Assembly (NCBI RefSeq): GCF_030151085.1
Contig: NZ_JASLER010000080.1
Coordinates: 18,164-82,163, forward strand
Direction: 5' to 3'
DNA from: Bacteroides sp.
Lineage (GTDB): Bacteria > Bacteroidota > Bacteroidia > Bacteroidales > Bacteroidaceae
Length of the DNA stretch: 64,000 bases
In this document: positions 17,581-26,837 of the stretch, one piece after another
How the letters are laid out: each line of letters opens with the position of its first letter
Position numbering within the stretch: the stretch's first letter is position 1
The notes under the pieces: model-generated
What the model saw: only the letters and a program-made list of their open reading frames with translations
Database searches by the model: none
Told to the model about the DNA's origin: nothing
Translations under genes and position numbers: made by a program

Positions 17581-18519
17581 TTAGATAATATATTGTGAAC
17601 TGATTGATTCGTTATTCATCACTCGTTTGATCGTTTCGGCAAACATTTCGGCAATGCTCAATTGTTTCACCTTAGCGCATTTCTTAGAGTAGGGAATACT
17701 GTCAGTAAATACCATCTCAGTCAAACCGGACTCTTGCACACGGAAAGAGGCAGGGTCGGACATTACACAGTGACTGGCAATAGCACGAACGGAATTCGCT
17801 CCGGCTTCTTTCATGATATTAGCTGCTTTGGTAATGGTTCCGGCAGTATCTACAATATCGTCGATCAATACAACATTCTTATCTTTTACATCACCGATGA
17901 TTTGCATGGTAGCAACTACATTGGCCTTTTCGCGTGTTTTATTGCACAACACCAAAGGTACACCAAGATATTTGGAGAATGTGCTGGCACGTTTTGAACC
18001 ACCTACGTCAGGAGTTGCAATAACCAAATTTTCTAGTTTCAATGATTCGATATAGGGGAGGAATACAGCTGATGCATACAAGTGATCTACCGGAATATTG
18101 AAGAAACCTTGAATCTGGTCAGCATGAAGATCCATAGTAATCAAGCGGTCGATACCTGCTACTGAAAGCAGATCGGCAACCAATTTTGCGCCGATTGATA
18201 CACGAGGCTTATCTTTTCTATCCTGACGTGCCCAACCAAAATAAGGGATAACGGCCACAACGCTCTTAGCCGATGCTCTTTTTGCAGCATCAACCATTAA
18301 CAGAAGTTCCATTAAGTTGTCGGAATTAGGAAAAGTTGATTGAACTAAGAATACATGTGCGCCACGAATAGACTCTTCATAAGAAACTGCAAACTCACCA
18401 TCAGCAAAATGGGTGATGTTCATCTTTCCAAGAGGACAATCAAGGCTAGCGCAGATTTTTTCTGCAAGGTATCTCGAGTTTGTTCCGGAGAATACCATAA
18501 AGGGTGCTTTTTCGCTCAT
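17581..18519 (-). CDS. prs: Ribose-phosphate pyrophosphokinase
   Basis: Makes PRPP from ribose-5-phosphate and ATP for purine, pyrimidine, His and NAD synthesis. The 312-residue length is standard. Motifs seen: FADGEFAVSYEESIRG, YFGWARQDRKDKPRVSI (ATP loop), the DLHADQIQGFF metal site, and the PRPP loop VVLIDDIVDTAGTI. ATG at 18517-18519, with a well-formed Bacteroides promoter just upstream. Confidence 0.98.
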   Translation of the reverse strand: MSEKAPFMVFSGTNSRYLAEKICASLDCPLGKMNITHFADGEFAVSYEESIRGAHVFLVQSTFPNSDNLMELLLMVDAAKRASAKSVVAVIPYFGWARQDRKDKPRVSIGAKLVADLLSVAGIDRLITMDLHADQIQGFFNIPVDHLYASAVFLPYIESLKLENLVIATPDVGGSKRASTFSKYLGVPLVLCNKTREKANVVATMQIIGDVKDKNVVLIDDIVDTAGTITKAANIMKEAGANSVRAIASHCVMSDPASFRVQESGLTEMVFTDSIPYSKKCAKVKQLSIAEMFAETIKRVMNNESISSQYII

Positions 18520-18556
18520 TTCTGTAATAGATATTACCTATTTATTAATTTGCGTG

Positions 18557-18588
18557 CAAAGTTATGAATTTCCAGTTACATAATACAA
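18557..18588 (-). promoter_or_regulatory. Bacteroides promoter for prs
   Basis: On the minus strand, TTG (18586-18588), 21 bp, then TAACTTTG (18557-18564), about 38 bp from the prs ATG. Confidence 0.7.
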
Positions 18589-18643
18589 GACTTATTGTAG
18601 AAAAATCTTTTTTCTTTCCCGGATTTATTTGTAGTTTTGCTTT

Positions 18644-21600
18644 ATGAAACGGCTTTCTTCAATCTGGTCGGTAAGTTTGCTGTGTCTTTGTACAGCAATG
18701 GTTTCGTGTGTGGGCACTGCTCCTACGAAAGAAGTGCGCCTGATTGATTCATTGAATCAAGTAGCTTACACTTATCGTTATAAGGATCTGGATTCATCCT
18801 GTCATGCAGCTTCGCGGGCTTATCGTGAAGTAAGCCTCTATAGACAAGGCAAAGCGGAAGCATGCAACAACCTTGGATTTTGTGCTTTTATGCGGATGGA
18901 TTTTGAACAAGCAGTGAAGTACCATCAGGAAGTTTATGGCTTGACCAAGAATGAACTGGAACTGCTTATTGCCGATATAGGTCTGATGAAAATATATCAG
19001 CGTACTGCTCTGAATAAGGAATTTTATGACTACCGTAATAGTGCGCTGCGCCGTATGAAACGAATAGCCGAAGATAAAAACCTATTTGTAGATAAGCATG
19101 AATTGATGCGTTTGAACTATGCACGTTCTGAATTCAATATTGTTTCTGCCGTTTACTATTACTATTTGCAGCAGCGTCCTGAAGCTATGGCGTGCATCAA
19201 TGAGGTATCCGAAAACGATGAATTGGCGACAGATACCAATCAACTGTTATACTATCATTATATAAAAGGTTCTGCTGCATTGTGCGAAGGTGAAACCTTG
19301 GACGAACAACGTTTATGTGAGTTCGATGAGCTTTATACGACGTGGCTTCTGGCTTCACGGAAAGGTTATCCTTATTTTGAGGGAAATGGGGTACAGGGAC
19401 TTGCCAATCTAATGGCAGCACCGGATAATTATGAGTTCTTTCAGAATCGTCGATCCCATGCCTTGAAGCAGTTGGGTGTTCCGGTCGATTCTTTACTTCC
19501 TATGCGGTTGGGGCAGTTGGCTTTACAGAAATTCCGGCAATACAATGATTTATATCAGATTGCGGGAGCATACGTTTCTATCGGGAAATATCTGAATTCG
19601 CATGGCAGGTATGAAGAAGCACTAGATACGCTGAAAACAGCATTGGAGTGTGTAAACGACCATCATCGCCTCTATTATAATTGCCACGATAGCCTGGATT
19701 GGCTGAAAGCATACGATAATCGGGATACGATTTATGCTGAAAAAGCATGGATAGAGCATAAATTGAAGACAGTACCCGAATGGATTTCACGTATTCGCGA
19801 ACAGTTGAGCGTATCGTATGCAGGCTTGGAGATGAAAGAAAAGTCTGATTACAACCGTAACATATATTTGGATATTCTGGAGGATACCCGTCAGGACAAA
19901 GAATTGGAGAGTCGGTATACGGCATTGGAGAATGAAGCAAGGCAGTTGAATGTATTACTATTCTTTATTATTATAGGCTTTATTGGGGTGCTTTTATTCT
20001 TTTGGTTCTTCAATAAGCGTTCAAAAGTGAAAAACAAATTGCATTTGCTGCGTTTGCAACAAATGCTGGATATTTGCCAGAAGATAACTGCATCCATTCC
20101 GGCTGATGCTCAAACGGAAGAAGAAGTAATCGAAGCTATTCAATCGGTCGTAGCCCCGGAAATAGAGGAATTATTTGGGGTGAGTGATATTCATATAGAA
20201 AATGGGCAGCTTGTATTTCCAAAGCGTTTAAGTAAGGATGAACAGGCCATGGTGAAGGTGATAACTCCCTATATACAATGGGCTTTGGACAATGGCATGA
20301 CTTCAATATCTTTGGGAGACGAACGCAAGAGATTGGAGAAGCAACGATATATCTACGAGCAACATATAGCCGGAAATAAACGGCAGAATTTGATTAAAAA
20401 AGCATGTATGTCTATCGTCAATGGCATCCATCCGTATATTGACCGTATCATTAATGAGGTGCATAAGTTAACGCAGAAAGGCTTTATCAATGACGAAAAT
20501 ATCAAAAATGAAAAGTATCAATATATCGACGAATTAGTAACCACGATCAATGAGTATAACGATATTCTTGCCTTATGGATAAAAATGAAACAAGGTTCAT
20601 TGAGTTTGAATATCGAGAACTTTGAACTGAATGAACTTTTTGAACTGATACGGAAAGGTAACCGGGCTTTTCAGATGAAGCAGCAACAACTGGATGTGGT
20701 TCCAACTAATGCATACGTAAAAGCAGATAAAGCTTTGACTCTTTTCATGATTAATACATTAGCGGAGAATGCACGCAAATATACTCCTCAGGCAGGAACA
20801 GTGAAAGTTTATGCTCGTCAAGAAGCTGACTATGTGGAAATCTCTGTAGAAGATAATGGTTGCGGATTATCCCCTGAAGATGTTTCGTGCATCGTTGGTG
20901 AAAAAGTATATGACTCCAAAGCTATTGGTATGAGTGACGCTCCGGATCGGGATGAACTATGGAAAAATAAAGGTAGTGGCTTCGGACTAATGAACTGCAA
21001 AGGTATTATTGAGAAATACCGAAAGACCAATGAACTTTTTAGAGTTTGTCTTTTCAATGTAGAAAGTACCTTAGGGAAAGGTAGCCGTTTCTATTTCCGG
21101 TTGCCGACGGGGATACGCAAAACTCTTACTGTGTTGATACTGTGTTTATCTTTGGGGTTGTCATCTTGCGGCAGAGATGTGGAGAGTGTTTCGGATAAGA
21201 CCGCATCTGATTCCATAACATTGGCTGTAGAAAATGAATATGAGACTTTATTAGACATCGCTTCCGATTTTGCTAACAACGCTTATTATTCCAATATAGA
21301 TGGAAATTATGAGCAAGCTTTGCAATATGCGGATTCTGCCATCTATTATTTGAATGCTCATTATGGAAAATATGCCCAAGTTTCACATCATTATATGACA
21401 TTAACGGGTGACGGACAATCTGCGGAACTAGCATGGTGGAATGAAATGTTTAATTCGGATTTTCATGTAATTCTGGATGTCCGTAATGAAGCAGCCGTGG
21501 CATTTCTTGCTTTGAAACAGTGGGATAATTACAGTTATAATAATACGGCATACGCTTCTTTGTATAAATTGTTGGGGGAAGATCAGTCCTTGGAGAATTA

Positions 21601-22984
21601 TTGCCGTCAATTGGAACGCTCCACTAACAATAAAATGGTGGGAGTTATCTTAGGAGCTGCTCTGTTATTTGCGTTGTTGTTGGGGTACTATATTCTTTAT
21701 TTCCGTAAGCGGATGGTGAACCGATGGAATTTGGAGCAGGTTTTAGAAATTAATAAGCAGGTTTTCGCAACTTCATTACTATCAACACCCGAAACAGATG
21801 AGATGTTGCAACGTGAAGAAAGCACCTTAAAAGAAATCCCGAAGCAAATAGTGAATGCTGCATTTGAGGCGGTAAATGAATTATTAAGTATTGACAGATT
21901 GGGAATAGCTGTATATAACGAAACGGCTCATCGACTTGAGTTTACATCCAATCCCCCGGAAGCACAAGAAGATATACTTTGGAAAGACAAGATACATCAA
22001 TGTTTTGAAGAACAAACGTATCTGACGGAAAAGAGCATGCAGGTACTACCGCTTATTATAGAAGCCGGTGGAGTTTCCCGTTGCATCGGTGTACTATGCT
22101 TGGAACGTCGGGAGGGGACTGAACGGGAGAGTGATCATTTGCTTTTGGAACTGATTGCCCGTTATGTTGCCATCGTTATATTTAATTCGGTAGTGAAACT
22201 GGCTACTAAATACAGGGACATTGAAACAGCACAGGATGAAACCCGTCGCGCTTCTTGGGAAGATAGTTTGCTACATGTGCAGAATATGGTATTGGATAAT
22301 TGTCTTTCAACCATTAAACATGAAACCATTTATTATCCCAACAAGATAAAGCAATTGATTGGCAAATTACGTTCAGGTCAATTAACTGAGATGGAGGAGT
22401 ATGAAAATATTGCAGCAATCGGAGAACTTATTGAATATTATAAAGGTATCTTTACCATCCTCAGTTCCTGTGCTTCCCGTCAGTTGGAAGAAGTAACATT
22501 CAGGCGTTCTGTTATACCGGTTTCGGATCTTATGAATGCCGCTGAGAAATATTTCCGTAAAGTAAATAAAGGTAATGCGAACTCTATTACCTTTGAAACC
22601 GGAATCCTGAATGAGAATGTTATCGGAGACAAGAACCAGTTGCATTTCCTTTTGGAGAACTTGATTGATGAAGCACTTTCAGTGCCCATTGACGGAGAAA
22701 TCTCATTGCATGGTGCAGTAGATGGAGAATATGTACGTTTTCTATTTACGGATATGCGTCGGGAGAAATCGCGTGAAGAATTGAATCAACTATTTTATCC
22801 GAATCTGACACGTATGACCGCCGGTGAGAAAGGTAAATTACATGGAACGGAATATTTAGTTTGCAAACAAATCATCCGCGACCACGATGAGTTTGCCGGA
22901 CGCCGTGGTTGCCGTATCAATGCAGAACCGGGTGAAAATGGTGGTTATACGGTTTATTTTACTATACCCCGACGTGGCCGGTAG
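18644..22984 (+). CDS. Tandem double sensor histidine kinase-like protein (1446 aa)
   Basis: One open frame contains two complete sensor-kinase-like units. Unit 1: lipoprotein-type signal with Cys22, helical TPR-like periplasmic region, membrane helix 435-456, H-box candidate His596 (NGIHPYIDRI), N-box Asn709, G1 box DNGCG (737-741) and G2 GSGFGL (777-782). Unit 2: internal hydrophobic segment ending in a lipobox-like LSSC at Cys842, second TPR-like region, membrane helix 998-1020, GAF-like domain, H-box candidate His1226 (TIKHETIYY), N-box-like Asn1339, but no DxGxG G1 box. The second ATPase domain thus looks degenerate. The layout resembles Bacteroides DUF5112/DUF5113-type proteins. A response regulator follows after 151 bp. 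A -7-like TAGTTTTG lies only 5 bp before the ATG. Confidence 0.85.
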   Translation: MKRLSSIWSVSLLCLCTAMVSCVGTAPTKEVRLIDSLNQVAYTYRYKDLDSSCHAASRAYREVSLYRQGKAEACNNLGFCAFMRMDFEQAVKYHQEVYGLTKNELELLIADIGLMKIYQRTALNKEFYDYRNSALRRMKRIAEDKNLFVDKHELMRLNYARSEFNIVSAVYYYYLQQRPEAMACINEVSENDELATDTNQLLYYHYIKGSAALCEGETLDEQRLCEFDELYTTWLLASRKGYPYFEGNGVQGLANLMAAPDNYEFFQNRRSHALKQLGVPVDSLLPMRLGQLALQKFRQYNDLYQIAGAYVSIGKYLNSHGRYEEALDTLKTALECVNDHHRLYYNCHDSLDWLKAYDNRDTIYAEKAWIEHKLKTVPEWISRIREQLSVSYAGLEMKEKSDYNRNIYLDILEDTRQDKELESRYTALENEARQLNVLLFFIIIGFIGVLLFFWFFNKRSKVKNKLHLLRLQQMLDICQKITASIPADAQTEEEVIEAIQSVVAPEIEELFGVSDIHIENGQLVFPKRLSKDEQAMVKVITPYIQWALDNGMTSISLGDERKRLEKQRYIYEQHIAGNKRQNLIKKACMSIVNGIHPYIDRIINEVHKLTQKGFINDENIKNEKYQYIDELVTTINEYNDILALWIKMKQGSLSLNIENFELNELFELIRKGNRAFQMKQQQLDVVPTNAYVKADKALTLFMINTLAENARKYTPQAGTVKVYARQEADYVEISVEDNGCGLSPEDVSCIVGEKVYDSKAIGMSDAPDRDELWKNKGSGFGLMNCKGIIEKYRKTNELFRVCLFNVESTLGKGSRFYFRLPTGIRKTLTVLILCLSLGLSSCGRDVESVSDKTASDSITLAVENEYETLLDIASDFANNAYYSNIDGNYEQALQYADSAIYYLNAHYGKYAQVSHHYMTLTGDGQSAELAWWNEMFNSDFHVILDVRNEAAVAFLALKQWDNYSYNNTAYASLYKLLGEDQSLENYCRQLERSTNNKMVGVILGAALLFALLLGYYILYFRKRMVNRWNLEQVLEINKQVFATSLLSTPETDEMLQREESTLKEIPKQIVNAAFEAVNELLSIDRLGIAVYNETAHRLEFTSNPPEAQEDILWKDKIHQCFEEQTYLTEKSMQVLPLIIEAGGVSRCIGVLCLERREGTERESDHLLLELIARYVAIVIFNSVVKLATKYRDIETAQDETRRASWEDSLLHVQNMVLDNCLSTIKHETIYYPNKIKQLIGKLRSGQLTEMEEYENIAAIGELIEYYKGIFTILSSCASRQLEEVTFRRSVIPVSDLMNAAEKYFRKVNKGNANSITFETGILNENVIGDKNQLHFLLENLIDEALSVPIDGEISLHGAVDGEYVRFLFTDMRREKSREELNQLFYPNLTRMTAGEKGKLHGTEYLVCKQIIRDHDEFAGRRGCRINAEPGENGGYTVYFTIPRRGR

Positions 22985-23004
22985 ATATAGAAAAGCGCTT
23001 TTTT

Positions 23005-23092
23005 ACGCAGATAGCTGCGTGACCGTATGCAGATAAGTGCGTAAGCTTACACAGATAAGTGCGTTGCATCAAGCAGATATATGTGCAGAATA
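23005..23092. repeat. Four tandem 22-bp intergenic repeat units
   Basis: Units at 23005-23026, 23027-23048, 23049-23070 and 23071-23092 share the core CAGATAAGTGCGT or variants at fixed offset. Unit 1 is itself palindromic (ACGCAGatagCTGCGT). They lie between the double-kinase stop and the response regulator start. Units of similar sequence occur at 55050-55137. Confidence 0.85.
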
Positions 23093-23135
23093 CTTTATAT
23101 TTCAGGTTGTTTCTAAATAGGATTATATACATAAT

Positions 23136-23864
23136 ATGGAAGGAAATAAATTTAAAGTTATCATCGTTGAAGATGTCAAATTGGAATTGAAAGGTACAGA
23201 AGAGATCTTTCGTCATGAAATACTCGATGCCGAAGTGATTGGCACTGCCATGACGGAAAAGGAATTCTGGCCCTTGATTGAAGCGAATGTCCCTGATTTA
23301 GTTTTGCTTGATTTAGGTCTGGGTGGTTCTACAACAATAGGTGTGGATATCTGCCGTAATATATTCAAACGTTATCCCGGTGTTCATGTCCTTATATTCA
23401 CCGGCGAGATTTTGAATGAAAAGTTATGGGTCGATGTTCTTGATGCCGGTGCCGACGGAATTATCTTGAAAACAGGAGAACTCTTGACGAAAACAGATGT
23501 ACAAGCTGTTATGGATGGGAAAAAACTTGTTTTCAATTACCCGATCCTGGAAAAAATAGTAGAACGTTTCCGTAAGTCTGTGCTGAATGACGCCAAGCGT
23601 CAGGAAGCTATCATTAGTTACGATATTGATGAGTATGATGAGCGTTTTCTTCGTCATTTAGCTTTAGGCTATACTAAAGAAATGATAGCCAATTTAAAGG
23701 GAATGCCCTTTGGAGTAAAATCTTTGGAGAAACGCCAGAATGATTTGGTCGGTCGTCTTTTCCCTGCCAGCGAACGGGTAGGAGTGAATGCCACGCGTTT
23801 GGCAGTTCGGGCATTGGAACTCCGTGTTTTAGATATTGATAATCTGGAAGCTGACGAAGAATAA
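23136..23864 (+). CDS. Response regulator with atypical C-terminal HTH
   Basis: A 242-residue protein. The receiver domain spans about 1-125, with acidic pair Glu12/Asp13, phospho-acceptor Asp59 in LLDLGLGG, Thr89 and Lys112. After a linker, residues about 165-215 (FLRHLALGYTKEMIANLKG, then SLEKRQNDLVGRLF) resemble a LuxR/GerE helix-turn-helix with an extended turn, so DNA binding is likely. It sits just after the double sensor kinase and is its natural partner. The AbgT transporter gene starts 22 bp downstream and may share the transcript. Targets unknown. Confidence 0.85.
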   Translation: MEGNKFKVIIVEDVKLELKGTEEIFRHEILDAEVIGTAMTEKEFWPLIEANVPDLVLLDLGLGGSTTIGVDICRNIFKRYPGVHVLIFTGEILNEKLWVDVLDAGADGIILKTGELLTKTDVQAVMDGKKLVFNYPILEKIVERFRKSVLNDAKRQEAIISYDIDEYDERFLRHLALGYTKEMIANLKGMPFGVKSLEKRQNDLVGRLFPASERVGVNATRLAVRALELRVLDIDNLEADEE

Positions 23865-23886
23865 ATCTTTCGTTAAGTAAGGTACT

Positions 23887-25341
23887 ATGAGGAATAAATG
23901 GCACATGCCGCATCCTGCAACGATGTTCTTCCTGTTAACGCTGGCAGTCATCTTTTTATCATGGATATTTGATATCTATGGAATCAGTGTGATTCAGCCT
24001 GACACAGGGGAGGCGATACACGTACAAAGCTTGTTAAGTCCGGAAGGTATCCGCTGGCTGTTACGTCATGTAATAACCAATTTTACTGGTTTTGCACCGT
24101 TGGGATTGGTTATTGTGGCTATGTTTGGCATAGGGGTAGCCCAGCATTCCGGTTTTATTGATGCTTGTATTCGTAGGGGGGTGAGAAAGCATCGTGATCA
24201 ATGGCGTATTATTCTTTGGGTAATTATATCAGGACTATTATCTAACGTGATAGGGGATGTGGGCTATGTTATTATGATACCTATAGCTGCTACTTTGTTC
24301 CAATCTGTGGGATTGCATCCTATTGGGGGCATTATCACTTCATACGTCTCTACTGCTTGTGGATATAGTGCCAATATATTTTTGAGTACACTAGACCCCA
24401 TGTTATCTGCTATGACCCAAGAAGCCGCAGATATGGCTAATATTACTCCTGTACAAACAGGGCCATTGTGTAACTACTATTTTTTCGCGGTTTCTACTTT
24501 CATTCTGGCAGTCATTGTCTATTATATTACCCGTAAGAGTTTATTGCCCATGCTGGGGGAGTATGCGGGAAATGTTAGTTTCGACGGTTATAAGCAATTA
24601 TCACGCAAGGAGCGTAGAGCAATGCTGAGTGCGGTCATAGTAGGAGCGATTTATATGGCTGTTATTCTGTGGGCTACTTTTTCATCGTGGGGCATATTGC
24701 GAGGGGTTAATGGAAGTCTGATTCGTTCTCCTTTCATCATTGGAATTTTGTTTATACTGTCTTTCGGCATCGGATTAATGGGAATGGTATATGGTTTCGC
24801 TTCGGGACGTTACCGTAAAGACGGAGATGTGATTGAAGGATTCACGCAACCGATGAACTTGCTGGGAGTTTATTTTGTAATAGCTTTTTTTGCATCGCAA
24901 TTGTTTGCATGCTTTGAATATTCCCGCTTGAATAAGTGCTTGGCAATAATGGGAGCGGATATGCTTTCATCAGTCCATTTAGGCAGCTTGTGGACACTGA
25001 TTCTATTTATTATATTCTCGGCACTTGTCAATCTGATTATGGTTTCTGCCACGGCTAAGTGGACTTTTATGTCCTTTATCTTTGTACCGGTACTGGCAAA
25101 TATGGGCATTTCGCCGGATATCACTCAGTGTGCCTTCCGCATAGGTGATAGTGCGACGAATGCCATAACTCCTTTTATGTTCTATATGCCATTGGTGTTG
25201 ACGTATATGCAGCAATACGATAAACAGACCACATACGGCTCACTATTTAAATACACTTGGAGGTATACTTTGGTAATTCTCGTTGCTTGGACGGCATTGT
25301 TTATACTTTGGTATGTAAGTGGCTTGCCATTGGGCTTATAG
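23887..25341 (+). CDS. AbgT family transporter
   Basis: Inner-membrane transporter of 484 residues with about 11-12 hydrophobic helices. It shows AbgT-family features: the N-terminal PHPATMFFLLTLAVIFLSW, the FAPLGLVIVAMFGIGVAQHSGFIDA segment, NVIGDVGYVIMIP, and the C-terminal SATAKWTFMSFIFVPVLANMGISPD with RIGDSATNAITPFMFYMPL. The family includes p-aminobenzoyl-glutamate importers and sulfonamide exporters; which applies is unknown. It follows the response regulator by 22 bp. Its stop is only 5 bp from the convergent fimbrillin-like gene and no terminator hairpin is visible between them. Confidence 0.95.
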   Translation: MRNKWHMPHPATMFFLLTLAVIFLSWIFDIYGISVIQPDTGEAIHVQSLLSPEGIRWLLRHVITNFTGFAPLGLVIVAMFGIGVAQHSGFIDACIRRGVRKHRDQWRIILWVIISGLLSNVIGDVGYVIMIPIAATLFQSVGLHPIGGIITSYVSTACGYSANIFLSTLDPMLSAMTQEAADMANITPVQTGPLCNYYFFAVSTFILAVIVYYITRKSLLPMLGEYAGNVSFDGYKQLSRKERRAMLSAVIVGAIYMAVILWATFSSWGILRGVNGSLIRSPFIIGILFILSFGIGLMGMVYGFASGRYRKDGDVIEGFTQPMNLLGVYFVIAFFASQLFACFEYSRLNKCLAIMGADMLSSVHLGSLWTLILFIIFSALVNLIMVSATAKWTFMSFIFVPVLANMGISPDITQCAFRIGDSATNAITPFMFYMPLVLTYMQQYDKQTTYGSLFKYTWRYTLVILVAWTALFILWYVSGLPLGL

Positions 25342-25346
25342 GACTA

Positions 25347-26273
25347 TTACTGGTTTGGATATATCGGATTTCCAGTTTCATCTACATCTATCCAGTCTTT
25401 AATGCTGGCATCTGAAAATGATATTGTATTTCCATCAATAACAGCACTGAAAACGTATGAGAAACCTCCGGCTAGTTTGCCGTGTATCGGAATGTTTGCA
25501 GTATAAGTTCTGGGTACAGTTTCTCCATTTGCCAGAATTTTCAAAGTCAATGGCATTGGATCATCGCTTGTAATCGGTAATATGATAGCTTGAGCCAGGA
25601 ATTTATTAATTCCCATACTAAAAGGCGTTTTATCGTAGGTACGAGCGGGATCAATAATACCTATTTGTAAATGAAGGCTGGCACCTGGAGTCGGTGGCAG
25701 AATGGTAGCTGAAATCAAACTATCCAGTTTCAAATTATCTCCGGCAGATACTTCAATAACGACTTGAGTGGATACATGTTGAAAGACAATAGGAATATGT
25801 ACTTGCGAAGTAATAACATCTTGATCAAGGTTTTCCCACCATAGATAATCTATACCATTCTTTAATGGTTCTGTCTCTCCATTATTAATTTCAGGAGGGG
25901 CGACCAGTGAATTGCTTGAAAGTGCATACATATCATAAATACCATTGTTTAAATACATTTTGTAGCCTTTTACTCCGGTAAGCATTCCTACTGAAGATGT
26001 TATATAATAACCATCGGCAAAAGGATCATTAAGCCTGGTATCCGTAGCCTTGAAAGAATAGACCTGGCTTATTACTCCTTTGGGCATAGGAGACATAGCA
26101 CGTGTCATATGACGGCTTTCCAGTGATGCTGAAAAAGAAATAAGTACATTCTCTTCTTCAGGATTATCCTTGCCCGGATCATTATCTGGTGACCAACCAT
26201 AGATATAAGTCTCATTCTTTGCACATCCTGCTAATAGTAGTAAAACACAAATAAAAATAGAAAATCTCTTCAT
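25347..26273 (-). CDS. Fimbrillin-like lipoprotein
   Basis: A 308-residue surface or periplasmic lipoprotein. The signal peptide MKRFSIFICVLLLLAGC gives lipobox Cys17. After an acidic stretch rich in D/N/E/P comes a beta-rich domain starting ISFSASLESRHMTRAMSP, the usual opening of Bacteroidales fimbrillin-family proteins with Arg in a TRA-like context for RgpA-type trimming. The protein ends in repeated strands and IDVDETGNPIYPNQ. No second fimbrial gene is nearby, so it is an orphan member, perhaps an anchor or minor pilin. Confidence 0.8.
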   Translation of the reverse strand: MKRFSIFICVLLLLAGCAKNETYIYGWSPDNDPGKDNPEEENVLISFSASLESRHMTRAMSPMPKGVISQVYSFKATDTRLNDPFADGYYITSSVGMLTGVKGYKMYLNNGIYDMYALSSNSLVAPPEINNGETEPLKNGIDYLWWENLDQDVITSQVHIPIVFQHVSTQVVIEVSAGDNLKLDSLISATILPPTPGASLHLQIGIIDPARTYDKTPFSMGINKFLAQAIILPITSDDPMPLTLKILANGETVPRTYTANIPIHGKLAGGFSYVFSAVIDGNTISFSDASIKDWIDVDETGNPIYPNQ

Positions 26274-26433
26274 TGCTAATTCTGAATTAGGTTATAAATC
26301 CTAATAACAGTCAAAAAGTAAGTTGGTTTAAAATAACCAATTGATTTTGCAGGAAGAGCTAATTCTTATCATGCTTATTTGTGTTGCCTGAATTCTTTTT
26401 GGATACTACATCATCTCTGATACTTATATAAGA

Positions 26434-26471
26434 AAACCGCAAAAAGCTTTATTGTTAGCTATTTGCGGTTT
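26434..26471 (-). terminator. Terminator of tRNA-Arg
   Basis: AAACCGCAAA (26434-26443) pairs with TTTGCGGTTT (26462-26471), helped by an inner AGCT/AGCT pairing. On the minus strand it is followed by T-rich sequence and starts 8 bp after the tRNA 3' end. Confidence 0.8.
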
Positions 26472-26478
26472 CTTTATG

Positions 26479-26552
<74 letters not shown>

Positions 26553-26568
26553 ATCCTTAATTGCGGTG

Positions 26569-26599
26569 CAAAGGTACGCTTTTTTGTGAAAACTGCAAA
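26569..26599 (-). promoter_or_regulatory. Bacteroides promoter for tRNA-Arg
   Basis: On the minus strand TTTG (26596-26599), 19 bp, TACCTTTG (26569-26576), directly before the tRNA. Confidence 0.8.
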
Positions 26600-26641
26600 T
26601 ATTTGTATCTAAAATATTTATTGTAATGCAGTTCTGTAATC

Positions 26642-26667
26642 AAAAAAGAGCGACCTGTATCACTCTT
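26642..26667 (-). terminator. Terminator of tRNA-Lys
   Basis: On the minus strand AAGAGTGA pairs with TCGCTCTT (26646-26667 region) followed by a T-run; it starts 5 bp after the tRNA end. Confidence 0.75.
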
Positions 26668-26671
26668 CCTT

Positions 26672-26747
26672 TGGTACACCCTCAGGGACTCGAACCCTGG
26701 ACCCATTGATTAAGAGTCAATTGCTCTACCAGCTGAGCTAAGAGTGC
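26672..26747 (-). tRNA. tRNA-Lys (anticodon CTT)
   Basis: A 76-nt cloverleaf with encoded CCA (26672-26674). The acceptor stem GCACTCT pairs with AGGGTGT (with G-T pairs), the D-arm is TAGCTCAGCTGGTAGAGCA, the anticodon loop CTCTTAA gives CTT, and the T-loop is GTTCGAGTC. Confidence 0.96.
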
Positions 26748-26770
26748 ATACTGTTTCTTGTTTGCGGGTG

Positions 26771-26802
26771 CAAAAGTAGTCCTTTTTATTTATCCAGCCA
26801 AA
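26771..26802 (-). promoter_or_regulatory. Bacteroides promoter for tRNA-Lys
   Basis: On the minus strand TTTG (26799-26802), 20 bp, TACTTTTG (26771-26778), 23 bp before the tRNA. Confidence 0.75.
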
Positions 26803-26837
26803 CAAAAGACTGTATTTTTTCGATGAAATCGGCTTTT

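Noticed and set aside
17566..17582. Small hairpin AAACGCA/TGCGTTT at the prs stop
   Set aside because: Seven base pairs beside a much stronger terminator; probably chance or a remnant.
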